A DNA stretch of 22,500 bases from Cristatella mucedo (GCA_009760855.2 WPIO01000169.1:152501-175000); one strand, 5' to 3'; positions 9,860-20,536 are shown, counted from the first letter of the stretch. Made by a program: numbers and translations. The notes: generated by a model from the sequence alone, not told the origin.

Positions 9860-11430
9860 AGCATTAGCTGTACTCTTCATAGTAAAATATTGTGCACAAC
9901 CTTGGCAAGCTACTGAATCTCTGGAGCCACCTGCCTGCAACTTCCACGGTTTAGTGACTGCTCGATAAAGCTCCCATCGTATTGGTTACTCGATATTACC
10001 AATGGCAGCTCAGCCTATTTCTATGGGATCTGAAAATTTTAATTTAAATGCCCCAGCCACTCACCATAATACATGTCTTGAGTATGCAGCACCGTAAGTT
10101 TGTGCCTAGTAGGACTGGTAGGTACCCACGCTGGCTGGACACTCGGCTTGCCAATCTTTGGTGCTTTGAAACTTATTCACACAGCCTGCTGATACATAGT
10201 GCACTCCCTAAAGAGCATGCTGGCCGTTTTGGGGCGATGTTTTTTCTTGTTAGCAAGTCCGTGCAGATGTGTACCAGATAACAATTGCTAGCTCGATCAT
10301 GGTACCCAGTGATAGGCCGACGGTGCGATGCAAGATCAAAAGAAAAACAGAACCCGAATGAAGAGAGCTTGCACGCTATGGAACGCTATGTAAATTGAGG
10401 ACGTGTGCCTAGCGTGCCTCGAGCGTTCGGCCCAGCACGTGGCCTTTGTGACGCGTCACGCATCATGCAGTCACCTGCATCACGCATGCAGGTGGTGGCT
10501 TGCCGCCTGCCTACCACGATCGTGAGAGATGGTTGCCCACGATAGCAAGCTAATGTGCTGCCTCCTCCGCTCCTCGGCTTCGCTAGTGTAGACGCCCACA
10601 GTCACAGTGGACAAAGGGCTCGCTGCCAGGGCTCTGATTTATGGAGCCCTGGCGGGTCGAGATGCATTCGACGACCTCGCTTCCTCCTCCTCCTTTTCCT
10701 ATTCCTGCTGCCTAGTTGTCGGGCAGCTGGTCACTGTCTCCTGTCACAGCCTGTCACCGGCAGCTTGGCTGAAGCCTACAGACTCGACACAGGTTACAGC
10801 CATTCCCGGGTTTGCTCGGCGTCTCCCGTGTGACGTCGATTGTTCCTAGGCCTGGGTTGAAAGTTAAGCTGAAGCAACCTTGCGCCAGTGAGTTTTCTTT
10901 TCGCCCACTCGGCACTTGCAAAGGTGACACCGTAAGTGAGTGCATTGTCAATCGTGGCGGCCTCCGTGGCGGAAGATGGCTTGCCCGAGTTTGACGAAGT
11001 TTTATTGGTCGCAGTCAGTATTCCAATATGGTGTTGGGCCAACGAAAGTTATGAGAAAGCCACTAAAATGCCCGTCGGCGCTGAGAAGGACACACAGCCT
11101 CCTATCTGAGAGACGCCAGTCAGAGGGGCCTCGATGAGAATTCCCTGCAGAATCAAGCAGATTTGTAAAATCCTATATAGAGTCAATAAAGAGCCCGGAT
11201 AATTAGGGGGAAAAGTGACCGATCGTCAGACTGGCGGAAACACGGTGCAAGTCACGTGTGCAGTCACACAGCTATGACTGCGACGATGATTATGACGATG
11301 CTAACGGTGACGACGACGACCATAGGCGCCTCGAAGGATCGACCAGCAAGCAAACAATAAAGAAGTGCACGAACCTAGTTCAGTAAATCAAGTAATAACT
11401 CAGGCGATTCGTCTCAGATGATGAGACTGC
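9860..11430. other. Unassigned stretch
   Basis: No domain-bearing frame, RNA gene or known repeat can be supported. A small inverted repeat lies around 10466-10488 (CACCTGCAT, 5-base spacer, ATGCAGGTG). Short open frames here overlap on opposite strands. Confidence 0.4.
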
Positions 11431-11437
11431 TCGTTCG

Positions 11438-11520
11438 TAGCTAGTCGGTAGGATACTCATATTTCACTGCCCAGGTCGTGGGTTCTAAACCCTCGGAAGG
11501 CAAGACTATATTGCCTGACG
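11438..11520 (+). mobile_element. tRNA-like element (SINE head or tRNA pseudogene)
   Basis: TAGCTAGTCGGTAGG (from 11438) fits the pol III A box, and GGTTCTAAACC (11481-11491) fits a B box at the usual spacing. The flanks do not pair into a clean acceptor stem, so a working tRNA is unlikely. It is probably a SINE head from another family or a tRNA pseudogene. Confidence 0.5.
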
Positions 11521-11888
11521 CAAGCTTGTGAAGACCGCCGATGCTCTTCTGTCTATTTATAAGCGAGTTTTTTTAAATTACCTGCTCAATACTGTTCTTT
11601 ACTTGACTGCACAGTGAAGGCGAGGCCTGCTGCGGACCCAGTAGTGCTGGCCGGTCACGAGCTGTCAGCTGATTAGCTTGACTCGAGTGGTCACTCGAAC
11701 CGCTTGCTCGAGTGTCCTTCCTAGCAGCACCCTCCAGTTGGCACTCGCCCATAGGAAATGCAAACAAGAGCGAGACTGGACCAGGGAAGTATGAGGGGCG
11801 TATGGGGGGCCTTGGGGGGGCTATAGTCTCCTCTCCCGATAGTTCTGGCTGAAGCCGTAGGGCTGAGCTGCCCGAACAAAAACGGTGG
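11521..11888. other. Unassigned spacer
   Basis: Mixed-composition DNA with a G-rich patch near 11790-11820. No gene or repeat recognised. Confidence 0.35.
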
Positions 11889-12029
11889 GCTGATTAACAG
11901 CCTCATTTTATATAGCGGCAGAAGAGCCTTCGCAGCTGTCACCACTGCTTGCAGTGGTCAATAAAGGATCAACCACTGGAGGACTGAAACTCATAACCAA
12001 GTCGTGAAAAGCTGGCACCAGTGGCATCA
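11889..12029 (-). mobile_element. tRNA-derived SINE (family A), diverged copy 2
   Basis: On the minus strand the family body is recognisable (GATCCTTTATTG, CACTGCAAGCAGTGG, then an AGCTGCGAAGGCTCTTCTG block) and the AT-rich end follows at about 11890. The B box is degenerate (GTTTCAGTCC) and the tRNA head has lost several bases. It is an older copy than those at 17191 and 18008. Confidence 0.7.
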
Positions 12030-12263
12030 AAGAACAGTCGTTCAAGCCCCCCTTGGCCAAACATTACCCCGTAGCCTCCCTTCTAGAGTCCCCTTTCCAG
12101 ATGGATACCAGTCTTTCAGGGAGAGATCATTAGGCTTACAGGGCGATATTCACGAACGGTACAGTGAAATTTAAAGGTCGCCATATTCAACAGCCTCCTT
12201 TAGACTACTACAGCAGGCTATACAGGCACGGTTGCTCAGCCACTGGAACCCACCACGACATGG

Positions 12264-12382
<119 letters not shown>

Positions 12383-12389
12383 AGGCATC

Positions 12390-13040
12390 AAATTGTTAAA
12401 GCTTGTCGAGCGGCACAGATTCGGTGGGTGGGCGAATACTGAGAGTATCAAGCATTTTGTTTTTTAGATCGGGCTATAAGCGATCCTAGCGCCGCCCATT
12501 TCGTGAGAAACTTCAGCGAGAGTTTTCAGCGAGGCAATCGTGATTCTTTAAGGGAGCAATCGTATCTTTACAGCTGCTGAAAAAGTGCTCTTTAGAAGAC
12601 AAGTTTGAGGAGACTTGCCAAGTCGCGCGGCCACTACGGCCAGATATTTCAGACTCTTCAAGCTGGGGTCGTCTTTTTTTCCTTTGAAACGGGTTCGCCA
12701 ATCGAAACTCCAAGTGATCAGAGATTTACGCTCACCTAAAATGGGAAATTACAATTTTTCGAGAAGATTTTCAAGAGCCTTTGGGGGCGGCTGGCCTTCC
12801 GGACACTTTTCCAGGCTGTTTCTCTGAGGTGGCAGAGAAATTTTTTAAACGGCGTTACCTAAGCTTGCCGGGTAGGTGGCCTTCGGGAGGGTGCAGCTTC
12901 AGGCCAGATCGGTGGGCAGAATTGCAGCACGCTTCCGGAAAATATGCTAACATTTCTTTTTAAAGCATACCAATGAATGCTTACTGAGGAGAGGCTAACG
13001 TGTCAGCTGTCTGGAGCAAAGCTCCGAGGTCTACCCCCGG
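12390..13040. other. Unassigned stretch
   Basis: No recognisable gene. Short repeated phrases such as GGCTGGCCTTCC / GGTGGCCTTCGG occur at about 12789 and 12876, hinting at an old local duplication, but no clear unit emerges. Confidence 0.35.
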
Positions 13041-13423
13041 AGGGACGGTGCTGGGAGGGAGACAGAGATGAGAGAGTGACAGCAGGGAGACAGCTAGCGT
13101 GAAAGGGAAAGTCACAGCAGAAAGTGGCTTGCAGAAGGAGAAGAATACTTAAACGATGCGAGAGAATTAATAACGCGAGACTTTTTGAGAATGAATTAAA
13201 GATGCAGGCATTGCGAGACGAAATCGGAGCGGAGAGAGAGACAGCTCGGTGATAGCTAGTGTGAAAGAGAAAAAGAGAGCGAGATAGTGAGAAGGGAGAG
13301 TGAGGGAGGGAGTGAGAGAGAGCAGGGAGACGGCTAGTGTGAAAGAGAAACAGAGAGAGGAAGTGAGAGGGGAGAGTGTGAAAGGAAGTGAGAGAGCGAG
13401 ACAGACAGGGGGAAAGAGACAGG

Positions 13424-13495
<72 letters not shown>

Positions 13496-13729
13496 TAGGA
13501 AGTGAGAGAGAGTAAGAGTGAGAGAGAGCGATTGTGCTTCCTTTGCAGTAAATGTAAAGCGTCTAGAAAGAGATTGAGTTCTCTGAGGGCGCTTTTATCA
13601 AGTGTATTATTATCATTACTAATATTATTATATTATAGAGTGAGAAATTGAGAGACGTAGTGGGAGGGGAAGGAAGAGGTGGTGAGAAGAAGAGAGATAG
13701 GGAGAGAGAGATAGGGAAAGAGAGATAGG

Positions 13730-13773
<44 letters not shown>

Positions 13774-13870
13774 AGAGTGAGAGAGAGTGAGAGAGAGAAA
13801 CATAAAGAGGAAGAGAGATATAGTGAGATGGAGAGATAGGGAGAGAGAGAAATAGGGAGTCATAGTCAAC
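13040..13870 (+). repeat. Polypurine (GA-rich) region with an embedded minisatellite
   Basis: About 800 bases with a strong purine bias on the plus strand, including a pure (GA)n run at about 13434-13490. Three dispersed copies of a minisatellite phrase (GGGAGACRGCTAGYGTGAAA type) lie at about 13085, 13241 and 13325. A LINE tail fragment interrupts it at 13551-13637. Long mirror-like purine tracts can form triplex DNA. Confidence 0.9.
13551..13637 (+). mobile_element. LINE 3' tail fragment in polypurine DNA
   Basis: CTTTGCAGTAAATGTAAAGC starts a segment matching the last 85 bp of LINE copy L1. It includes the AGAGATTGAGTTCTCT hairpin, GGGCGCTTTTATC and an ATT-rich end. There is no coding part. 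It is either an extremely 5'-truncated LINE insertion or the end of a SINE that shares the tail. Confidence 0.8.
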
Positions 13871-14348
13871 AGTCAAAAGAACGCGGTTTTTATCCAAATT
13901 ATATATAGCGGTGTGAAAAAATTTCTTGCATGTGCGCTTGTGCGTTCTCGTGCTATGCTTTCAAATGGCCCAGGCCAGCCAGCTTCCTTACATAATTGAG
14001 CTGCGCTCCAGCTGCCATTTCTACAATAGGCGACGCGAAGTTAGCTGTAGTTTTCATTGCAAATCACAGAAAACGGTATTCCGGGTTTACTAATCAAATT
14101 TCATAGCATTGCGCCTGGGAGATCTCATGCTATTACCACCCACGGCCCGGTCCAGTCACTCTCCCCACAAATTCCAACTGCGATACGACTGCCACTTCTA
14201 CAATAGGTGTCGCTCAGCTGCGTTATTCATTCCACATTATGGAAAGCAGTGCTCCTTGTTTACTTTCACAATTTCACGGGACTTCGTATGGGCATTTTCA
14301 TGCTATGGCCTTCAATGGCCCGGGCCAGCCAGCCTCCACACATATTCC

Positions 14349-14406
14349 AAGCCTGTTGTGGAGGTGGCAGCCGTATCGATACGGCTGCCACCTCCACAAC
14401 AGGCTT
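14349..14406. repeat. Perfect 58-bp palindrome inside the satellite
   Basis: Two 29-base arms meet with no spacer at CCGTATC/GATACGG. The right arm is the normal satellite segment (GATACGGCTGCCACCTCCAC and onward). The left arm is its exact reverse complement and replaces the few bases expected there. The spacing between unit landmarks is longer here (196 against about 172), as an inserted inverted copy would give. It can extrude as a hairpin. Confidence 0.95.
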
Positions 14407-15892
14407 TGAGAAACTTGCACTCTGATTCCAAGTTACAAAAAACAATGTTTCGAGTTTACCCACAAAGTCTCCTGCAATTACCCATGCGCGTTCTCACGCA
14501 ATGGCCTCTAATGGCCCGGATCGCTGTGCTGTTTCGAACTGAGAGACAGCTGCAATTTCCACAATTGGTGTTGCGAAGCTGTAGTTTTGATTTCACATCA
14601 ACGAAAACAGTGTTCGGGGCTTACAGACCAAATTTCATAGCACAACACTAGGGTGTTCTTTCGCAATGGCCTCCATTGGCCCGGACCAGAATGCCTCCTT
14701 AAATATTCCAACTGTCATACAGCTGCAATTTTTATAATAGGCACGTTAAAACTGGAAATTTGATTCCGCGCTATAAAAAAGTGTTTTGAATTTACCCGCT
14801 GAATTTCATGACATAGGGCGGGCGTGTTCTATTGCAATGGCCCCAAATGGCCAGGGCAATCAGAGGCCACGGGTTTATAAACATAGCAGCGAAATCACAT
14901 ACAATTTGGTCAGTGACGCCGGAACACTGTTTTACATAATAGGCAATCGAAACCGTAGTTTCACGAATGCGGAAACAGTAGCTGCATCGCAGTTCGAAAA
15001 TGCTGAGCGGGCTGGGCCATTTCGTGAGAACGCACAGACACTATTGTACGAAATATTGTGGGTAAACCGGAAACACTGTTTTCTGAAACTTCAAATCAAA
15101 AGCCAGGTTGCTCAAAGCTTATTGCGTAAATGGAAGTCGTATCGCAGTCGGAATATGTGGGGAGGCTAACTGGCCCGGGCCATTGAAGGCCATAGCAGGA
15201 GAAGGCCTAGGCGCTATGCTAGGAAATTTGATAGCTAAACCCGGGATACTGTTCTCTACGATTTGCGATGAAAATCACAGCTGCACGACGCCTATTTCGG
15301 AAATGGCGATTGGATCGAAGTTCGACTACGGAGGGAGGCTGGCTGGCTCGGGCCATTTGATGCCGCAGCTAGAGAGAGTGCACAAGCGCAATAGCACGCA
15401 ATTTTTTTGGGCAAACCTTTAACACTATTCTGCATAATTAGAATCAAAACCACTTATATTTATTGTGGAACGGCAGCTTTGTTGCAGCTGTATCGCAGAG
15501 CGTTCGCAGCTATTTGTGAGACCCGTTTTGATTCGAACTTATACAGAATGGTGTTCCTGGTTTACCCGAAAAGTCTCATGCGATTGCACGTAATCGTGCT
15601 TAGGACTCGTATGGCCCGACCGAGATTGCAGCCCTAAATATATTTCGACTGCGATACAGCTGCCATTTCCAACAAGCACTTCTCGCAACTGCGGTTTTGA
15701 TTTCGGATAATGGAGAATAGTGCTGCTGCTTTTTAACCAAATAAATTTCGTGCGAATTCGATAGCGCGTTCTCAGGCTACGGTTTCCTATGGCCCAGCCC
15801 AGATGGCAGCCCCATATATGCAAATAGCGCGATACAGCTGCCACTTCCAAGGAAAGCTCCGCAAAACCGCGGTTTTGATTCTAAATTTAAGG

Positions 15893-15972
15893 GCCGTTAT
15901 AGTCCAGGAGGTGAGATGCTCGCTCTTCACAACCGAGGCCATGGGTTCGAATCCTGCAGTGGGCGAACATCG
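15893..15972 (+). mobile_element. tRNA-like SINE head inserted in the satellite
   Basis: GCCGTTATAGTCCAGGAGG followed by a canonical B box GGTTCGAATCC (15944-15954) and TGCAGTGGGCGA matches the head of SINE family A. The body is missing, and satellite sequence resumes at GTTCCGGGTT (about 15972). It is therefore a 3'-truncated or partly deleted copy. Confidence 0.7.
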
Positions 15973-17190
15973 TTCCGGGTTACACCACTACAGTCCAGGC
16001 CGCTGCTCGTCTAGGAATGGCCCGGCCCAATGAGAAGTTCGACATTTTCGGACTGCGAATGAAGCTGTCAATTCCACAATGTGCATCGCACAGCTGTGTC
16101 TTTGAACTCAACTTACGGTAAGCAGTGCTCCTTTCGGGTTTCCACACCAAATTTCGCGAAATCGCGAACGCACATTCCCACGCAATGGCCTCCAGTGGCC
16201 CGACACGCCTAGATTTTACAGCTGCAATTTTACAGCTGCTACTTCCACAATAGGCGGCGTGCAACTGCGGTTTTGATTGCATATTTCAGTAAATCTTATT
16301 TCGGGTTTAACCACCAAATTGCACGCCATTCAGAATTTGCATGCTCTGGAGGCCATAGCATGAGTGCGTGCACGCATGGCATCGTGTGGGTAAATCCGGA
16401 GCTCTGTTTTCTGAAATATGCATCAGAACTGCAGTTACACGACGCTTATTGTGAAAATAGAAGCGGTTTCGCAGATCGGAAATGTAGTGCCGGCCAGACC
16501 CTTGTAGGCCGTTTTGCGTTAACGCCCGTAAGCAATTGCAAGAAATTTGGTAGGTAAACCAGGAAGGAACACTGTTTTCTATAAATTGAACCAAAGACAC
16601 AGTTATGCGATGCATATTTTGGAAATTACAGCTGTATTGCAGTCCGAAAATTTGGGACTACTCTTTGGGCGTGCTCATTCCAAAAGAACGCGAATGCGCT
16701 ATTGCCCATAATTTATTGGATCTAACCCGGAACACTGTTTTTATAATCTGGAATATAAACCTCAGTTTCGCGACGCCTATTGTGGCAATAGTAGCTGCAT
16801 CGTAGTCTGAATTTATTAAGAGGCTGGCTGGGCCGAGCCACTTAAGATCGTAGCCGGAGAACGTGCAAGCGAATGAACTTTGGTGGATAAACGCGTACCA
16901 CTGCTATGAGGTTATGTTATAGGCTATGAGGAATCGGAATCCCAGTCAGGCGAAGAAATTCATTGCGGAAATGGTAGCAGTTCATCGCAGTTCAAATATT
17001 TAAGGGTGCTCATTAGCCCTGGGCCACTGGAGGCGATTTCGTGAGAACGCACTAGTGCAATCGCGTGAAATTTGGTGGGTAAACCTGGAACACTATTATC
17101 AAAAGCGTAGTGCTGTGACGCAATTTTTTTAGAAATGGCAGCTGTGTCTCTATTTGAATATTTAGGGCTGTCATCTAGGCAGGGCCATAG

Positions 17191-17358
17191 ATAATAATGA
17201 CTGATTTAGCAGCCTATTTCGCATAGCGACAGAAGAGCCTTTACGGCTATCCCCATCGCTTGCAGCTGCAATACAGGATAGCCCACTGCAGGATTCAAAC
17301 CCACGACTTCGTGACCGAGGTCGTGAAAAGCAATCGCCTCACCTAGTGGGCCATAGCC
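17191..17358 (-). mobile_element. tRNA-derived SINE (family A), copy 3, inserted in the satellite
   Basis: The minus strand carries the B box GGTTTGAATCC (17301-17291), GGTCGTGAAGTCGTGG-type family sequence before it, the body block GGCTATCCTG, and an AT-rich end near 17195. It splits a satellite unit. GGGCCATAG stands on both sides (17182-17190 and 17348-17356) and may be a 9-bp target-site duplication, although the right copy overlaps the SINE head. Confidence 0.8.
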
Positions 17359-17699
17359 TGAAATGTGCTAGTGAAATTGCATGAATTTTAGTGGTTTAAC
17401 CTGGAACACTCTTTTACATAATTATATAATGTGTAATCCAACTCGCAGCTGTGCAAAGCTTTTGTTGAAATGGCAGCTCTATCGCAGTTCGAAAAAATAT
17501 AGGGTTGCAATCTGGCCTGGTCCATCGGTGGCCAAAGCATGAGAATGCCCTTAGCACAATCGCATGAAATGAGGTGGGTAAACCCGGAATGCCATTCTGT
17601 ATAAATAGGAATTACAGCCCATTTTGTGACGTTCTTTCACAGGAAATGACAGCTGTATCGCAGTGTATCGCAGCTATTTCGTGGCACCCCGGCGCCGGG

Positions 17700-17904
17700 G
17701 GGCTTATGCTTAGACTCTGTGGTGGGGGCGCGGCACGACGAAGACCAGTGCCCCATTGAGGAATCATAGGGCCTGAAGCTCTTAAATGTCAAGGCCAAAC
17801 CCCCCATATGCTTACATTATCTTGATCCGAACTGCCTCTTATAAGAAGCATAAATCTACTGCTAGATGTACGGTACTAATTGGCGGCGCTCTAGCGCGGT
17901 CATG
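17700..17904. other. Unassigned spacer after the satellite
   Basis: Begins with a GC-rich palindrome (CCCCGGCGCCGGGG, 17687-17700). No gene or repeat recognised. Confidence 0.35.
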
Positions 17905-18007
17905 ACGCGCCGGTTTGACCCAGGGGTAAGGCACTCGCCTTTGACGAACGAGATCGTGGGCTGGAGCCCTGCGGCATATACGGAGCGCCTAAATAAATAA
18001 ATAAATC
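17905..18007 (+). mobile_element. tRNA-derived SINE (family B), copy 2
   Basis: ACGCGCCGGTTTGACCCAGG, AAGGCACTCGCC, and the B-box-like GGCTGGAGCCC followed by GCATATACGGAGCGCCTAAAT mirror the family B copy at 8156 (which has GGCTCGAGCCCC, GCATATGTGAAGCGCCTGAAT). It ends in (AAAT)n, which it shares tail to tail with the minus-strand SINE at 18008. Confidence 0.7.
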
Positions 18008-18175
18008 CTAGCTGCTTAAACAGCCTCTTTTTGTATAGCGACAGAAGAGCCTTTATGGCTATCACACCGCTTGCAGTGGCGATAAAGGATCGCCCACCAC
18101 AGGAATCGAACCCACGACCTCGGGACCAAGTTCGTGAAAGCAACCGCCTTACCTAGTGTGCCATCACGGCTCACC
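18008..18175 (-). mobile_element. tRNA-derived SINE (family A), best copy
   Basis: On the minus strand: GAGCCGTGATGGCACACTAG, GGTAAGGCGGTTGC, the canonical B box GGTTCGATTCC (18112-18102), GGGCGATCCTTTATCGCC, CACTGCAAGCGGTG, the AAAGGCTCTTCTGTCGC block, and an (ATTT)n end. The CACTGC...GCGGTG part suggests a hairpin in the body. This is the most complete member of the family in the window. Confidence 0.85.
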
Positions 18176-18179
18176 AAGC

Positions 18180-19300
18180 CTAGATAGACATGCTATCTTA
18201 GGGCGCTCTGCGAATGAAATAGGTTTTTTAATTTCTCCGTCGCAAAAGTTCGTAATTTAGTTATCTTCTTTGGTGTCTGCTTGACTCGTTGAAAAGTTTT
18301 CTTCAGAAGAAACCTCTTTTTTCTAGAAGTGTATTCGATCCCTGTCGTGAATTAGAGACTGCGTACCTAAACGGTGGGTAAAATATTCCTTCCCAGCCCG
18401 ATGGAGCTTCAATATAGAATTAGTTTTCTTAGCGCGCTAATCAAATTTTTTTTAGTGCTATTTTTTAGCTCCCAAGTTCTGCTTAAAGCTCTTTAGTGGC
18501 AGCGGGTACTAGATAAAAAGGCATTAAGCCTTTACAGCCGGTGATGAATACGGCCTGGGATTTAAGTCTGGGTTTCTAAATTCAAGAAACCGGTAATGCG
18601 ATTGTGTGTCTCCTTAGTTAAGGGCGCTGCTACGACTCTTGCGGTCATTAGTTAGGACTATCAATTAATTAGCTGGCTGTATCGTTCTCGCACTTTAAGG
18701 ATGGCGTAGAATTTTGCTCCGCTGCTCCGAAACTGCTGAACTCGTTTTCAAAAATTCTTGGGCAGTGCTGTTTTAGTTCTCCTGCTGCCAACTGCGGCAC
18801 ATCCTATCTAGCTATCGTGTGCAGCTACTTCAATCCTCCTTTCTACCTCGACTGCCCTCAAGATTCAGCCATGCTTATTTTTTTCTTATTCCTTTCTATT
18901 TTTTGTGAGATAAAATTTGACTACCGCCTAATGTGCACCGAAAGCCGCGTAGAATTTGAGCGTAAGCTACGGAAAGCCTCACAGCACGTGACAACCGCCG
19001 CTGTGTCCGCATGCGCCTTTGTCGAGTGATCGACATAGATACATATGTACATCAATATCTGTCGTGTGCGTGAAAAGGGGCAACGTACTGAGCTTAGTTT
19101 ATTTGAGTGGACGTTTCCGACTGCTACGAGTCGTATTAGATCGCAGCAATAAATGCGAACGTTATCAACATATAAAAAAGGACGAAGACATGGTTCTGTC
19201 TCCGGACGGCTGCGATGCTCAACCTTGTTACAAACGTGGTGTGCGGGCTTTCACATCCACGCAGAACTAGGCAGCAAACAAAAGGCTCGTGACGATACTA
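18180..19300. other. Unassigned stretch
   Basis: Moderately AT-rich DNA without a recognised gene. The open frames near 18817-19029 and 19019-19270 show no domain, signal peptide or codon pattern that would set them apart from chance. Confidence 0.4.
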
Positions 19301-19305
19301 GTCTC

Positions 19306-19475
19306 AGCCGACGCACGACGAATAACGGTGACACCTGAACCTTGTACGTCGGCTAGCGACTTGTAGATCTATTACCAACGTCGCGTATGCCGGTACGCCG
19401 ACAGTAGTGAAACACGGCAGCGATAAAGAACACTCATACCTCAACCTTAGCAAGTGCGAATCCATTCCGTAGTGA
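19306..19475 (+). repeat. Dispersed repeat, copy 2
   Basis: Partner of 1512-1690. It shares GCCGAYGC, GGCTAGCGACTTGTAG, AACACTCATA-like and TAGCAAGT blocks in the same order. The foldback element at 19488 begins just after its right end. Confidence 0.55.
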
Positions 19476-19487
19476 GGTCTATTTGAC

Positions 19488-19644
19488 GGGGTACGGACAT
19501 TTCCCCCTGGAAGTTCCCCCCCCCGGACATTTCCCCCTGGGGTAGGACATTTCCCCCGGGTAACTGGTTAAGGGTTTAGTGGTTGAGTTTTAGGGTTTAG
19601 GGCGGTGTGCTTCCGCAGTATATATATATATATATATATATATA

Positions 19645-19685
<41 letters not shown>

Positions 19686-19866
19686 TATAATACATATATA
19701 TATATATAATATATATATAATATATATATATATATTAGTTATATATTCATCAACATAGGGGGAAATGTCCTACCCTGGGGGAGGAATGTCCGGGGGAAAA
19801 TGTCCTAGGGTCCACCAGGGGGAAATGTCCGGGGGTAAATGTTCAGGGGGAAATGTCCTACGACCC
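19488..19866. mobile_element. Foldback non-autonomous DNA transposon with 8-bp target duplication
   Basis: TATTTGAC flanks the element exactly on both sides (19480-19487 and 19867-19874). An 8-bp duplication is typical of hAT-type elements. If the adjoining C is counted, the repeat is 9 bp, which would suit MULE-type. The ends are inverted: GGGGTACGGACATTTCCCCC on the left, and the right end reads the same way on the minus strand with small differences. Subterminal GGACATTTCCCC blocks occur about three times on the left (19495, 19525, 19545) and about six times inverted on the right (19758-19858). The centre is an (AT)n tract. It has no transposase, so it would need one supplied elsewhere. 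Confidence 0.75.
19618..19736. repeat. (AT)n core of the foldback element
   Basis: Alternating A/T with ATAATA and GCAT interruptions, lying between the two sets of inverted subrepeats. Confidence 0.95.
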
Positions 19867-19879
19867 TATTTGACAGCAC

Positions 19880-20250
19880 TGAAAGGTAACAGGATTTCAA
19901 CATCGGCCGCGACGTAGATCAATGGCTCAGTAGTAGCCTAGAGCTAAAAGCAGCTCAAATGTAAATGCCGACTCCGAAAACTCAACTCCTGCCTATGGCA
20001 TGAGCTTTAACGCGGCCTCGGCCGTAGATTATTAGATTGTCGCACGTCAGGCTCCTAGCCGGTACAATTCAGGAGCCGCCGATATCAGTCGTAATCTCGC
20101 TGATTTAGCTCGCGCCGCCGTTTCCAGGTGCACCGGGGAGGGTCATTCCTCACCTCCTCAACAAAAGGAATTTTCACACGACCACTCTGGGGTGAAGCAT
20201 GTAGGACGCAAGAATTGGAGAAAGACTGACCATGCGATCTTATCACAGAA
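19880..20250. other. Unassigned spacer
   Basis: Mixed-composition DNA with no recognised gene or repeat. Confidence 0.35.
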
Positions 20251-20252
20251 AG

Positions 20253-20359
20253 GAAGACGAGAGCAGGCAGGACAGAGAGTTGGACAGAAGCAAGACTGAC
20301 TGACCGTGCGCATGCACGGTCAGTCAGTCTTGCTTCTCAGTCAGTCAGTCAAGCCGGAG

Positions 20360-20399
<40 letters not shown>

Positions 20400-20501
20400 C
20401 GAGAGCAGGCAGGACAGAGAGTTGGACAGAAGCAAGACTGACTGACCGTGCGCATGCACGGCCTCCGGCAAGAGTATTTCCGACAGGCACGCAAGCCGGA
20501 G

Positions 20502-20536
<35 letters not shown>
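20253..20536 (+). repeat. 142-bp tandem duplication with a palindrome in one copy
   Basis: Copies at 20253-20394 and 20395-20536 have a constant 142-bp offset. The first 67 bp are identical (GAAGACGAGAGCAGGCAGG onward), as is the AAGCCGGAGCAAGAGAGA part at 20351 and 20493. Between them sits a 31-bp segment of equal length but unrelated sequence in the two copies (20320-20350 and 20462-20492). In copy 1 that segment extends an inverted repeat with 24-base arms at 20286-20309 and 20314-20337, spacer GCAT. Confidence 0.92.
20365..20395 (+). repeat. (GA)n microsatellite, first run
   Basis: Pure GA dinucleotide run at the end of the first 142-bp copy. Confidence 0.9.

Larger units (their letters stand above)
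13940..17690. repeat. Degenerate satellite array, about 170-176 bp unit, in alternating orientation
   Basis: A unit recurs about 20 times. Its plus-strand order is GATACAGCTGCC, a TTCCACAATAGGCG block, GTTTTGATT, GTTCCGGGTTTACC, AAATTTCATG, then ATGGCC...AATGGCCCGGGCCAGCC. The GGCCCGG landmark recurs at about 13968, 14144, 14318, 14514, 14678 and 14849. Orientation changes: plus at 13940-14880, minus at about 14890-15500, plus at about 15520-16330, minus at about 16340-17690. Units are perhaps 70-85% alike by eye. Open frames of up to 180 codons cross several units only because the unit is close to 174 bp (58 codons). They have no domain and are not called. Confidence 0.9.

Noticed and set aside
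14109-14651. 180-codon open frame in the satellite
   Set aside because: It spans three repeat units and stays open because the unit is close to a multiple of three. Its sequence diverges between units as DNA, with no conserved protein pattern.
19495-19560. CRISPR-like short repeats
   Set aside because: Repeats are short, inverted between the two sides, unevenly spaced and without unique spacers. The window is eukaryotic.
19589-19602. Two TTTAGGG telomere-like repeats
   Set aside because: Only two units, lying inside the foldback element. Far too short for a telomeric tract.
19495-19858. GGGGAAATGTCC blocks as NF-kappaB sites
   Set aside because: The spacing does not fit the 10-bp kappaB consensus, and the blocks are explained as transposon subrepeats.
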